DNA from: Silene latifolia
Taxonomy: Eukaryota > Streptophyta > Magnoliopsida > Caryophyllales > Caryophyllaceae
Direction of reading: 5' to 3'
DNA length: 64,000 bases
Assembly: GCF_048544455.1 (NCBI RefSeq)
Contig: NC_133536.1
Span: 33,234,152 to 33,298,151 of the forward strand
Shown here piece after piece: positions 1 through 10,984 of the stretch (its first letter is position 1; the number at the start of each line of letters is the position of its first letter). The translations under genes were made by a program, and so were the position numbers. The notes beneath the pieces were generated by a model. It ran no database searches, was not told the DNA's origin, and saw only the letters and a list, made by a program, of their open reading frames with translations.

Positions 1-519
1 TTTGGTTGGATTGTCTCACATGGATGTATCATATGCCTTATCTATGATTTACTACGCATGTTTTGAATGTTAGTCTCATGTCTCAATGCTTGCATCAAAT
101 GGTTATATTTATGATGTTCTAATATGTTCCTGTTTATCTGTGTTTCGACATTTTGTGGCTGGGAGAGCCTTGAGTTACTCCCCACTGACTGTGGCGTTCA
201 TGTTTACATGAATGACAAGTTGTGAAGATGATTACGTGGAGAAGACGTGTGGGCTAGCAAGAACTAAACCTTGGACTAGTAGTCGGTTTATTAGGATTGC
301 TTAGACTCACCATTTATCTTTTTGTCATTCGAGGGATATATTTTCCCTCACCTTTGACTATCACGTTTGTATAAACTTAACTTTATTTCCGCATTCTTTA
401 ATTACGTTTTAGATTTTAATGAGTCCGCGCTTTAAACTTTAAAAGTTTCAAAAATTTCCTAAAATTCCGCATTTTATTATTGTTTTTTTTTTTACCGTTA
501 TTGCGAGGGTTCACAGTTA
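1..519 (-). repeat. LTR end fragment, same family as the LTR starting at 49287
   Basis: Read in reverse, this matches the beginning of the LTR at 49287. Shared landmarks are the block around the sentence-like run ending in GTTACTCCCCACTGACTG (about 170-200 here, 49605-49640 there), a block around GTCATTCGAGGGATATATTT (324-343), and the AAATTCCGCATTTT block just before the end. The inner end near 519 corresponds to the TGTGACACC terminus of the other copy. The outer part runs off the left edge, so it cannot be told whether this is a solo LTR or the edge of a full element. Confidence 0.75.
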
Positions 520-1011
520 TGGGTGTGTTAGAGGACTTTTTGTGAGTTTCCGAGAAGGAAGCGAGCTAAGCGGTTGGAATGGGTTGTTGATGGGATGGGA
601 AAGAGGTGTATGAAGGTGGTCTAAGCGTAAAGGGTGGTCGTGGCGTGCGGTAGGAGGGATGAAGGGCGATGGCTGTTAATTGGTGGTGATGTGGTCGCAG
701 ACTCGCAGGGTGAGAGGTAGGTTGAGGGAATATAATAGGGGTATTTTGGTCATCCCATAGTTTATTCATTTAGAAGTGTCGGAAATTAAGGTAAATGCAT
801 ATCAGGATAGAAATGGGGAATATACGGGAAAATGTATGTGGTAAGTTGTAATAAATGAAATACATATAGTGGTAAATTGTAAAATACGGCAAATATAGGG
901 GAGTAAGTTGTAATTTTTCCTTATCAATATCATTGAAAATCACTAGAGAATGTGCAACTTGAAAAAGAAATCGTGGAGAATGTAAAATGACAAATATTTA
1001 GTCTCCGATTC
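520..1011. other. Intergenic stretch, no gene recognised
   Basis: This stretch holds a G-rich plus strand at about 566-740 (many GGTGG and GATGGG words) followed by AT-rich sequence with repeated words such as GGTAAATTGTAA and GTAAGTTGTAA at about 840-920. The same kind of G-rich text recurs inside the TIR element at 2253-4136, so this may be a worn piece of a related nonautonomous element. A short open frame on the minus strand here is low-complexity Pro/His/Ser text and I do not regard it as a gene. Confidence 0.4.
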
Positions 1012-1069
1012 AGATGTTCCACACATTAGATAATTAGATTAGATGTTCCACACATTAGATAATTAGATT
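1012..1069. repeat. Perfect 29-bp tandem duplication
   Basis: Two identical 29-bp copies beginning AGATGTTCCACACATTAGAT lie head to tail at 1012-1040 and 1041-1069. They sit about 230 bp beyond the stop codon of the minus-strand gene at 1303-2064, in what would be its 3' flank. The perfect identity points to a recent slippage or duplication event. Confidence 0.9.
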
Positions 1070-1302
1070 AGAAATAAATAGAGCGATGAAATCATACACC
1101 TAGAGGGACTCTTCTAAACACAGCTGATTTCTGATTACATTTTTAGGTCAGGAACATATCCAGGTTACCAAAATAAATAATGCATAAAACTTAGTAGCTA
1201 CATAAGTCTCAAATCCGGTACTACTACAATAGACATGCCAATGGTAACATTAACTAGCAAATACTGTCATGATCCGCAGGGACTGATCTGCCAAGCTTAC
1301 AT

Positions 1303-2064
1303 TCAAAACAATGGTGGCTCAGACCAAGTGACCTTGACTTGAATGCACCCGATTGTTTGAGTCTGACTACCACTTTCACAAGCCTCAAAAGAAGCACTGC
1401 CATCCGCCATTACCATATCAGTTAGCGTATCACACAACTTTGCCTCAATTATAAGTTCCCCAAATAGAGGGGTGCATGTCATACACCTTGATAAAGGGAT
1501 CTGTCTACCATTCGTGTAATACGGCTTATCTATTGACGCACTCAACAGGGTGGTCTTAAGATATTTCATCTCATCAATGTTGAGAGGCTTGGCGAAAAAA
1601 TCGTTCCTTGCATGAATATGGCCATACAAGGAGATAGCATCATCAGCTGTTAAAGATACCTCCACCGTAGCTTGTACAGCACGTTTGAGCATAACCAAGT
1701 TCAGCAAAGCATGGCCATCTCTGCCGTGAACAATACCAGTCATTGGTCTCTGATATAAGGAGGAATATTCAGAAAGGCTTATGAAGAGAAAACCATTGCA
1801 AAGTTCAAGACTATTGTTATCCTTCTTCTGATAAAGTTTAAGCCTGATAGCCCATTCTCCGCCCTCAGTGCAGCGGTCAGATCGCAAAGATAAGGAGCCA
1901 TCTGGCAGAATAAAATCATCTGAAGTCGGATCTCCCTTTCGCTTGAAGAGCACAACACTCCCCCTAAAGTCATTTACCACAATACTCCCATACAATTCGT
2001 CACTGCTGACAACACCGTGCTCGCTAAATACACGGACTGAGAACACCTCCGCCAAATGATTCAT
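1303..2064 (-). CDS. DUF6598-like protein, 253 aa
   Basis: This is the only ordinary-looking host gene in the window. The frame is uninterrupted from ATG (2062-2064) to TGA (1303-1305), with an in-frame stop just upstream of the ATG. The protein has the layout I associate with DUF6598: an N-terminal EVFSVRV strand, then ELYGSIVVNDFRGSVVLFKR (about residues 23-42), a central AVQATVEVSLT segment (about 129-139), and a C-terminal FEACESG...VKVTWS strand (about 227-249). It looks all-beta, with no signal peptide and no membrane helix. In some plants this domain is fused to a ribosome-inactivating domain (JIP60-like proteins); no such domain is present here. The biochemical role of DUF6598 is unknown to me. 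The assignment comes from remembered family pattern, not a search. Confidence 0.68.
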   Translation of the reverse strand: MNHLAEVFSVRVFSEHGVVSSDELYGSIVVNDFRGSVVLFKRKGDPTSDDFILPDGSLSLRSDRCTEGGEWAIRLKLYQKKDNNSLELCNGFLFISLSEYSSLYQRPMTGIVHGRDGHALLNLVMLKRAVQATVEVSLTADDAISLYGHIHARNDFFAKPLNIDEMKYLKTTLLSASIDKPYYTNGRQIPLSRCMTCTPLFGELIIEAKLCDTLTDMVMADGSASFEACESGSQTQTIGCIQVKVTWSEPPLF

Positions 2065-2252
2065 GACTAATCTGCATTACATTCACATTAGTCATAAATC
2101 CAATTTAGCTACAAAGAGATGACCACAAAATTGGGCTGACATTCGGGTCATCGGTCCACAAATTAACATAGATAATATCAACAAGCAAATCTATATCTAA
2201 GAGATGAGACTACTTAACAAAACTTCAATAAAATGAAAATAAAAAACGTATA

Positions 2253-4136
2253 TGCTAAATCCCACACGCTAATTTGCTAAATCCTACACATTTTACCTTA
2301 ATATTCCATAATTACCCTTCGGTAGAAAATAAAAAATAAAAAGACTCCTCTGTCTAAATCACTCCCTCCATCGTTCATCGTTCGACTATTCTGCATGATA
2401 ATTCACACATATCAAACGTAATTTCGTCGTTTTATCAATAATTTAATTAAGAACCCGTCTTTTAGTCGATTTAGTTGATTTTTTTTTATTAAAAAAAGGG
2501 TTTTTTAACAATTAGGATTTGGATTAATTTTGGTTGTTGAAGGGGTGGTTGTTAGGACGTCAGGCCGAAGTAGGGTGGTCGGAGAAGGCAGCGTCGAGTG
2601 CTAGTGTATGTGTCGTCGAGAGGCGGTGGCTGTAGGTTGTAGGCGGGGGATGGGTAGTTGGCTTTGGGGAGGGGTTTTCGAAATGGGTACCGGGATGTGC
2701 AGGGGTGGTAGGCGCGGTTACGGGGGTGTGGAGAGATGGTCGGCGCGTGGATGGTGGTGGGACAGGTGGTCGGTGGCGAGGTTGAGGGGTGGGGGAAGGA
2801 TTGTCTGGGTTTGGGTTTGTGGGTACTACTGTACTAAGATATTCTAAATTTTTTGATGAGAATGCAGGCCTTTGATCTGTAGCATTTGGTAAATCATTAA
2901 TCTGATGGCTACTACACAGCGTATTCCTTTCATCCATTGACGAAAGAGATGAAACCACGCAAAATAGACTTGAACAAATTCATTTGATGGCTCAGTATTT
3001 ATTGTCTAAATCCAACATTTACTTATTAGACAAAATAGACTTGAACAAGCAAAGGAAATACTTCAAACATTCAACTCAACTCTACCATATTAGTTTTTGT
3101 ACACTATTCACAAATAAACCTTCACATGTAATTTTCTCTCAATATATAAGTGAAAATATATTCAAGTGGATCTTGTTTGATTCATCTTTACGAGTACATT
3201 AAGAATATCTAATTTTTATAATTTTTGCAAATACGTAGCTAACGATATTTACCGCGTAAAACACGCGTTGACAAACGTGAAAAAGCAAAGTGGTAGAGTG
3301 GAGTTGAATGGAGGAAGTAGCTAGTATTTCTTGGTGATGTTGTTTATGAGTTCAGTGACAGCCCTGACTGTCCGAATTTCACAAGTCAATCACTTGAACT
3401 CCGTGAAACAAACAATAACTTGTTGTCCGACATTTCGCATCACCAATTTTTAGATTACAATTGTCTTCCTTGCACAGGTGACATTAATTAAGTGAAACTA
3501 TTGGATGTACGTCTTGTAGCTTACAAGTGAGGCACTAATATTTGCAGTAATTGAGACAGACATCGATGGGAGCGATCGAGATATTTGAATAAAGTGTAAT
3601 AAAAAAGAAGGTGCTTAATTTGTCGAGACCGGGAACGATATGTAGATGGAATTAGTTTGGTAACATTGGCGATACCAACAGCCAAAAACAGTTTGCGAAA
3701 ACCATTGAATTCACGAAGGTCAGTTTGAGAAATTGAATTTAGTGATTTAGCTTTGTCTCCCTTCAAATGTCTGTTGGAAAAAATTGCAGCATGAGCACCA
3801 TGACCAACATTGAATTCGAGAAGGTCAGACTTTAAGAAGAAGAGAAATTGGCGGGGATGGTGGCTGCCGACTCTGGGATGGTCGGCTATCGGCGCGAGGA
3901 GATTGGTTTGAAGGGACGGTCGTCGCGTAGAGGGTCGGTCGGCAGCGTTGGGACAGGCGGTGAGGGAGGATGCCGGTAGAGGGAGTGTGGTGGGGGAGGG
4001 AGCCGCTGAAATTGATATTTGGGGTTTTTCCATTTCTCTCTCTTATTTTCTTGGGAGGGGAGAAATGAGAAGGGTATTCTCGGAATAAGATGGAAATAAG
4101 TGCGGGATTGAGTAAAATGATGTGCGGGATTTAGCA
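2253..4136. mobile_element. Nonautonomous TIR element, about 1.9 kb
   Basis: The two ends are imperfect inverted repeats of 68 bp each: 2253-2320 starts TGCTAAATCCCACAC, and 4069-4136 read in reverse starts TGCTAAATCCCGCAC. Both contain a second AATCC-CAC word about 25 bp inward and end in CCCTTC. The interior has G-rich subterminal blocks (about 2530-2810 and 3850-4010). It also has two stretches that read like protein on the minus strand: about 2840-2958 (Ser-rich) and about 3600-3835 (LEFNVGHGAHAAIFSNRHLK and onward). No transposase is visible. A clear target duplication was not found. The protein-like stretches may be captured exon pieces, but I do not recognise them. Confidence 0.6.
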
Positions 4137-4284
4137 CAGTAAAATACAAATGAAAATGTAAACAACAAACCAAAATCAAATCTCAAATAAGAAATAAATA
4201 ACAAAGATAAAAAGCAAAGAACAATTAAAATCAACATCAAAAAAAAAACTAAAGAAGTATAAAAAGAACGAAGGAAAATATTAC

Positions 4285-4450
4285 CTCGAAAGGCGAGTGG
4301 TGCTGCGGTTTGTGCGGCAGAACTAAGAAACTGGGGTTGATTGTGAGAAGGGGATGTACTGGTTTGTTTGGAAATTAGGGTTGATTTGAAGAGGAATTGG
4401 GTCTGTTTGTTGGAATATACTTCTAGAAGTTACGGAGTGATGTGTAAATT
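4285..4450 (-). other. Candidate 5' leader exon of the 1303-2064 gene
   Basis: Read on the minus strand this stretch is C- and A-rich, lacks an ATG, and ends in TTCGAG followed by GTAATA, a good donor site (intron side 4281-4284). A matching acceptor (TGCAG) lies directly upstream of the ATG of the minus-strand gene, at about 2074-2078. Joining them would give a 5' leader intron of about 2.2 kb, common in plants. The upstream exon edge is not visible, so 4450 is approximate. No transcript evidence is available, and the leader could belong to another transcript. Confidence 0.4.
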
Positions 4451-4603
4451 GTAATTGAGTTTTGAGCAGTGAGATTATCAACCAACGAGGTCGTCAACAA
4501 TTTCTAATGACTTTTTTAATCTAGCCCTCACCCTAAATCCCTCATCTATTAACCTCTTTTTTGTCAGGCACGACATTGCCGTTATCATCGCTTTAATTCT
4601 GTC

Positions 4604-4900
4604 ACTAAGGGCTTGTTTGGATTGAGGGTAATAGGAGGGGAATGAATAGGGGAGTAATATGTGAGGTGTATTTCCCGTTTGGTATGCGGGTAATTATTCA
4701 CCTCCTGAAATTATTACCCTTGTAAAGGGGTAATACATTACCCACCCTCCCCCCTGGGTAATGATTAAGGGAGTAAAAGATCTACTCAGTAATCATTACT
4801 CTTATGCCAAACATATCATCAAGGAACTCATTACCCCACTAATTAATTTCCCCAGTAATTATCGCCCAATAAAACTTACCCCCTTAATAATTCCATGGGT
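4604..4900. mobile_element. Foldback MITE-like sequence
   Basis: It begins with the terminus-like GGGCTTGTTTGG. It is built of TTACCCC/GGGGTAA words that run in opposite orientations either side of a centre near 4778, where GTAATGATTA is mirrored by TAATCATTAC. This is the architecture of a foldback MITE. The right terminus does not show a clean mirrored end, so the element may be truncated or joined to the GGACC-rich stretch that follows. Confidence 0.5.
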
Positions 4901-4904
4901 TCCA

Positions 4905-5075
4905 GGCCAGTAGGGGTGTGGACCGAAGACCAAACAAAGTGTGGGGACCGAAGACCAAACAAGGGTAAAATGTTGGATCGTGGACCAGACCATACTTTTA
5001 TTGGTCTGATTCGGCCAGGACCAAATAAATGCATGGACCGGATCGGACCATATGGACCAAACAATGGATAGGGTT
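4905..5075. repeat. GGACC-rich short repeat cluster
   Basis: About ten GGACC or GGTCC words occur in about 170 bp. They include two near-identical copies of an 18-bp unit (GGACCGAAGACCAAACAA) around 4920 and 4947. The cluster is probably the worn end of a hAT-like MITE, since GACCAAACAA resembles such termini, but boundaries and target duplication are not clear. Confidence 0.45.
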
Positions 5076-5249
5076 CTTTACTTTATTATTTCTACGATGA
5101 ATTTAATTTATATTAGAGAGTTAGGGTTTAGTTTGTTAATCCGTATGATACTGGAATATGTTAAAAAAATACATAACAAAATACTATCTGTTATGAAATA
5201 TTATAGTATAATATTATATGGATATCCATATCTTAGACCCAATTCGTAA

Positions 5250-6369
5250 ATATCGACGACGTTTTAGTAAACATCGACGACGTTTTCATTCCAAAAGACA
5301 ATTTTGCCCTTCACATCTCACTAACTCTCTTCTTTTCTCTCTAAGTCCAAAAATCCCCAAATATTCCCAACAGCAAACACCATCACCACCTCCTATCACC
5401 ACGCCGCCACCACACGCCGTCAGTACCACGCCGCCACCACACACCGCCACTGCCGTTTAAATTAGTTTTTTTTTTAAATTAGCTTTGTAATTGAAATTAA
5501 ATCGTTTATTGTGGTTAGTAGATTATATGACTTTATTTGTTAGTTTTAATTGATTATATGCTTCGATTTGGCCAGCTAATTGAATTTGTTTTGATTATTT
5601 TAGGTTTTATTAAACTTTATTGAATTAGTTTTGAAAGATAAATTGTTGTTTGTATTATTGTAATTGTATTTTTGTTTTTGTTGTCAATCTTTTGCTAATT
5701 AGTTGTAATTGTATAGTTGTTTGCGTAAAATAGGTCAATTATATGTCGAATAATGTTGTTGTTGGTGTCGAATTTGAGTCGAAAAAAATGGGGAAAGGGA
5801 CACCATGGATGAAACGTAGGAATTGGTTGTTTCATCCATGGTGAAATGTGAATTTTGGACGTTTGGCCATGGAGGAACGATGGTTTTGGCCGTTTGCCCA
5901 TGGACAAACGTTGGGTTTTGTTGTTTGGCCATGGTCAATCGTGGGATTCCAACGTTTTGACCATGGCCAACGTTGCTTTCCCACGTTTGGACCATGGCAA
6001 ATGTTGGTTTCCAACTTTGGTCCATGGCTGAACGTTAGATCTTAAAGTTTGGTCCATGGTTCAACCTTGGGTTACAAATTTCAGATTTACGCAGAAAATC
6101 GCAATGTTTGCTATTACTAAGTTAATACGTGACATAAATCAATTATCGAATAGATTTAACGGTGCACAAAAAAAAATTAATCAATAATGAAGCGATTAAG
6201 TTGTTTACGTACCGGTAATTCGGGATCCGTCATGTTGTTAATTGTTGTTTTTTTTTTTTTTAATTTAGTTGATTTTTAGTTGAATTTGAGAGGAAATTTT
6301 TTAGAGAGAGAAAGTGTTAGATAAGTGGAAGGGCAGTTATCGTCTTTTTTTAAAAAACGTCGTCGATAT
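5250..6369. mobile_element. 1.1 kb nonautonomous TIR element with internal minisatellite
   Basis: ATATCGACGACGTTTT at 5250-5265 is matched in reverse at 6354-6369, giving 16-bp perfect inverted ends. A second copy of the terminal word (CATCGACGACGTTTT) follows at 5272-5286 on the left only. Inside the ends, both sides carry pyrimidine-rich text (CTCTCTTCTTTTCTCT on the left, mirrored AGAGAGAAAG on the right) and a CCCTTC word. The interior holds a CCACCACACGCCG block (about 5390-5450), AT-rich sequence, and the 31-bp CCATGG repeat array. No transposase gene is seen. The target duplication could not be fixed. Confidence 0.65.
5803..6059. repeat. 31-bp minisatellite centred on CCATGG
   Basis: The palindrome CCATGG occurs nine times, starting at 5803, 5836, 5867, 5898, 5929, 5961, 5992, 6022 and 6054. 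The spacings are 33, 31, 31, 31, 32, 31, 30 and 32 bp. Each unit has the loose form TTTGG-CCATGG-(about 5)-ACGTTGG-(about 10). Flanking bases have drifted, but the hexamer and spacing are kept. Because 31 is not a multiple of three and the core is palindromic, both strands show short open frames; these look like by-products of the repeat. Confidence 0.9.
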
Positions 6370-6389
6370 AAATTAGTCCCCAATATTAT

Positions 6390-9300
6390 AGAGTGTATTC
6401 TCTTATGGAAACTCTGTCTCATTGTATGTGTATATATATACCCCTCATAACGGAATAATATATGGTTCTGTCTCTCTTCATATTTTCTCCACCTTTTCTC
6501 TACAATTCTCTCCTCTTTATTTCACAACACGTTATCATCACGTGTCTTAACCGATTGAGCAAAAAGTATTTTCTAGTTTTAACTCGTCATATATTATTAT
6601 TAAGATCTGATAACCAGGACGTTCATATCAGATCTTATTCTATTATTCCGCAAATTAAGGTATGCTTTTTTTAACTATTATTTACGGAGAATTTGATAAA
6701 AAATTTAGGAATTATCGTTGGATTAAAATTCCACTAGTCGTCGTTCTTCAATATGGTGAATTACGTTTACCCTCTTATTCAATTAATATTTGTGGTGCTT
6801 TGTTGTATTCACGCTATGTTTGGACATCATGTCAGTTCGTGAACAATTTACATTAAAACAAATCCCTTGACCTTATCTATATATGGGATTATGAGAATGA
6901 CCAATTTTCTTGGCTAAGTCTATTTATTATTTTATTTTATTTTTACTAGTAGACGGTTGTTTATAGACAATTGGGATATAAATCAAAAGTGTTCAACATG
7001 TATGAGATTGCTTAATTAGAATATCTTGTTGTGGCTAAACACTTCGTATTCGTTTGAGAAGTGAGCTTTAATTTGTTCTTAATTTGTTTGCTTCTATGCG
7101 GAAAAAAATATCTTGCGTTGTACATGGTTTTAGAGTTTTAGACATCTGACATAAGATTTAATCTTGTTTAACTATGTTGATTGCGTCCATCTATAAATGA
7201 AATCCCCATCATGAAAAGCTACGTCATCCTCTTTTCTATATTAGCATCATCAATCTTGTTTTTGTTTTTAATGAGCATTAACATATGAAAAAATAATTAA
7301 AAAAATCATAATGATAAGTCGCCATGTTCTTCACAATATCTTGCATGTATGCTCAATATATATTGGTGAACGTTTGCGATGGTCTTCATGTACTTGCGTA
7401 TGGGAATTTGTGTATATAAAGTAATTGTTGAAACCATGATTATATAAAGTAGTACCACGGTTTTGTTAAATGGTTTACCATCCTACATTATAAGATGTTT
7501 TGAGGATTGTTTACCTTACTCCCTGCTAATTATATTATTGTGTGAAATGTAAACCTTTGACATGTCCATAGTTGCATATATATAGCTGGCACAACCTATA
7601 GTCTTACGAATCCATGGGTGTTATTAGAGTTAATGTATTATACAACTGGTTGTATATACAACTTATTCAACGTAGTTGAGCTTTATTACAAAGTTGTCGA
7701 GCTTTATTAACAAAATTATCGAGCTATGGTACAAAGTTATTGAGCTTAACAACATAATTATTAAACTCAATACCTTCGTAAAATAGCTCAATAACTTGTA
7801 AAATAGCTCAACAACTTTGTGTAAGAGCTCAACAACTTTGAGGCGGTTGTAAATGCTATTATACAACTGGTTGTAAGATAGTATTTGTGGTGTTATTAGA
7901 TCTTGATTTAATTATTGTTTTTTTGTTTTGCATATATATCTTTGACGCATGTACACCGCGTAAGAGATTTAATCGTGGTTCTTTACCGACATAGATTTTA
8001 TAAAATTGAATAATTGTGAACTAATGATTAACAGTTTTGAGAAAAGGAGATATCATGTAATTTTGGACCAGTAGTTCCAAAAGATTTATTTTATAAAGAT
8101 GAGAGATGTCTATATTATAACTTTGGCCTAAAGTTCAAAGTTTCAAAAGTGTGTAATAATTTAACATCGTCTCATCAGTACAATATATTCATATTGTATA
8201 AGTGTAAGTGGCCAGAAGTCCACGTGGAAATGCTAGTGGCCAGAAGTCCATGTCTATAATGAATCGTTGTTGAGTTTAAAGCGGTCTTTAAGAAAGGCAG
8301 AAGTATTTGCGAATTAATTCTTGTTCACCTGAAATTGAACAGTATAATGAGATATGAATTTGATCCATTCTTTGAAGTGAATGTGACTTCTCATAAAGAC
8401 TCTGTCTCTAGCAGAGATCAAGAATATGGCGTTATAATAAGCCTATTGTTGCGACCTTAATTGAGCCTAACATTGTGGCCTTATTGAGAAAAGTAAAAAA
8501 GCCTTAATTAAGCTTAATCATGTGGCCTTATTGAGCCAAATTTGTTCATTGAAAAAAATGAAAATATCTCATGAAAATGAATATCTCATGAAAAGTCATG
8601 TGAGAATATGAGACTCGTATATACAAGAGTATGATATGAGAAAAGAAAAATGATATATGAACTGAAATTTTGATATTCATATTATGACCAAAGTTCATAG
8701 TGTTTACATATACTGAATTATGATATGGAGTTCATAATGTTTGCAGATATTGAAACTGTGACTTGAAGTTTACAATATTTATAAATTCACACATTTCATA
8801 TAGTGTGTATTATTTTGTGTACCAATATTAAGAATAAACTTGGTGTTTATACATGGATATCTGCATATTATGCGACACTTTTGAAAAATTCAAAATCATA
8901 TCAAACCGATTCAAATCATTCCCCGGAGCGAATGAGTCATGTTTTGAGGATGAAATTATTCTATCTTTGATACAAGTAATGTAGTCATATAGATACATTA
9001 CATAATAAATATGATTATAGGTCATTATTCCCCGAGAATAATATGGCATTGTTTTACTCATCTAATAAAAGTATGAAAGTAAACCAGAAGCAGTGGTTAA
9101 GTATGGGGATATGGATATTTTCATGAGTTATGTATTTATTTTAAAACACTGGTATTCTCACCAGAAGTGGACATTACTTCACATTTGAAATAAGAGTGAT
9201 AATGTGACCAACATAATATTGTGAAGTAAATTGTCGAAAAATATAACTAATTTGAAAGTTGTTGAATCATCTCTGATCATTAAAGGGAATAATTGATTAG

Positions 9301-10950
9301 TAAGTTGAATTGTGATCAACTTACATGTATTATCATGCTATATAGCACATTGAAACGTGCGTTGTGATAAGCATGTGTATGTCATTATTCTATATGTTGA
9401 CGATTATAATTGTTGATCATATGAAATACTCAAAGAGTAATATATTCCTTATTGGAATATTGATAAGTCTTGCTTACATATATGAGACACTTATTGTGTC
9501 CTATGTCACATCATTTATTCGGTTGGATAAAGTATTGCTAACCATAAGACTAGTATGAGAAATATAGTCAACTAAAAAAAACTGTGGTGTGTGATAAGTG
9601 AAGTTTCTCAAACACGACCAATATACATATGAAAGATTGCCATGGATTTTGGGCAAATTAAGAAAGTTGACATGAAATGGTTAAAATGTGACAGTTGAGG
9701 CCATCCGGGTTCCTATTATACCTGTTTTGTTAAACCTGAAGTTTATCCTAAGGAAAATATAAGTGCTGAAACTTTATTGTGTAAATTATTAAAGGCAAGG
9801 CATTACACGACGACTGAGTATATTTGATATTGGAGATCTAACAACTACTCGGAGTATAATAAAGAACGTAAATGTTCATGTATGGATTGACACTATATTA
9901 AGGGGCTTGTAGCCACATAGTGATTTTCTGAGTAGTTATTTTGTGAAAATCACAGTTTGATTATTATATGGAGTCATTAGTCTCCGAAAAGGGTATTGTG
10001 ATTCAGCACATTTAAAATCCAACTGCATTATATGCTACTCCCCAAATGATTTTGTTATAATACAAAAATGCCCATATAAATTCTTATTGGTGTATGAGAA
10101 ATTAAGGTCTAAGGTGGATATGTTTTTTACCACCTTAGGGGGAGAATGATAAGGAAAAGGTGTTAAAAACAAACAAGTATATTATTCACAACTGAACCAG
10201 AAGTTCAGCAGTTTGTTTTCAATATGAAATACATCAAGTAGAGGTTCATGGAATTAGAAATTATGGTATTCATATGGTTATGAAGATGTGTTATGATACC
10301 ACTTTGATTACCTTATCAAAACGTGTTATGTTCATACATTGAAATCTATGATTTAATTATAGACAGATTAGCCCTATATGAGGCATAACGAGCTATAAAT
10401 TAGTAATAGAAATATATGTAATGAAAAATTAGATTCTTGCCAAATTGAACAATAACCACACATGAAATGTAGTGTGAGAGTCATTTCGGTTCACATATTT
10501 CAAGTAATAAGAAATGGCATGCATGGGCAGTTGGTACTCCTATAGAGTAAAGAAATTTAGATGTCCTAGAAGTGACATAGATATCTGAATGATAATAGAT
10601 GACCTATATAGAAAAGGAACGGTACCATATATATTCAGATATCACTGATTCAGTACTGACAATATCACGAGATGTTGAAATTATATCGATATGGTTAAGG
10701 AACCGATATGCATTTGCGCGCGGAGTTTAATGGACTAGAAAATGAGGATCTTATTTTTAAGTCCATTTTGATTGTCGGCATATAATCTATGATTATAAAT
10801 GAGCTCATGGACTAGAAGTCTAGTTATTGACCCGAAGTCAATTTAAGTTATGAATATTGGAAAAGGAAACTGTACAGTTTGCATTATCGAGTCATCATCA
10901 TGTGGCATTGGTCGGAGTGTCGTTTTCGGATACTTGTCGTTAGGAGTACC
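6390..10950 (+). mobile_element. Degenerate copia-like LTR element remnant
   Basis: No intact coding frame survives. Three signals suggest an old copia-type element in plus orientation. There is a TATA-bearing, LTR-end-like stretch ending CACAACACGTTATCATCACG (6523-6542). A GCC-ATC-CGG-GTT (GHPG-like) word lies in a worn frame at about 9695. A purine-rich tract, TTAGGGGGAGAATG (10136-10149), resembles the polypurine tract of copia elements. The dispersed word CCAGAAGT(T/C)C recurs (8211, 8234, 10194 and variants). A matching 3' LTR was not found. The rest is AT-rich with nothing else recognisable apart from the foldback element at 7636-7875. Confidence 0.35.
7636..7875. mobile_element. 240-bp foldback element with direct 19-bp ends
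   Basis: The 19-bp word TATTATACAACTGGTTGTA occurs as a direct repeat at 7636-7654 and 7857-7875. Between the copies the left half has four units of the form GAGCT-(6-8)-ACAAAGTT, and the right half has the same unit inverted (AACAACTTT-(6-8)-AGCTC), with the centre near 7760. The whole can fold into one long imperfect hairpin. There is no coding capacity. It is probably a MITE-like or foldback insertion within the decayed copia-like region. Confidence 0.6.
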
Positions 10951-10984
10951 TAGACCAAAACAATATTTATAACTTCACAAACTA

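Noticed and set aside
566..769. Minus-strand Pro/His-rich open frame
   Set aside because: It is low-complexity text opposite a G-rich stretch, also seen in nonautonomous TIR elements nearby, with no domain.
5735..6045. Overlapping open frames on both strands with repeated Trp/His/Gly/Gln peptides
   Set aside because: They arise from the 31-bp CCATGG repeat, whose core is palindromic and whose length rotates the frame; there are no introns, no homology and no codon bias.
5803..6059. CRISPR-like array with regular spacing
   Set aside because: The whole unit is repeated with drift; there are no unique spacers between constant repeats, and the surroundings are plant nuclear DNA.
6390..10950. 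A functional copia element
   Set aside because: No RT, RNase H or integrase motif can be read in any frame, and no LTR pair was found.
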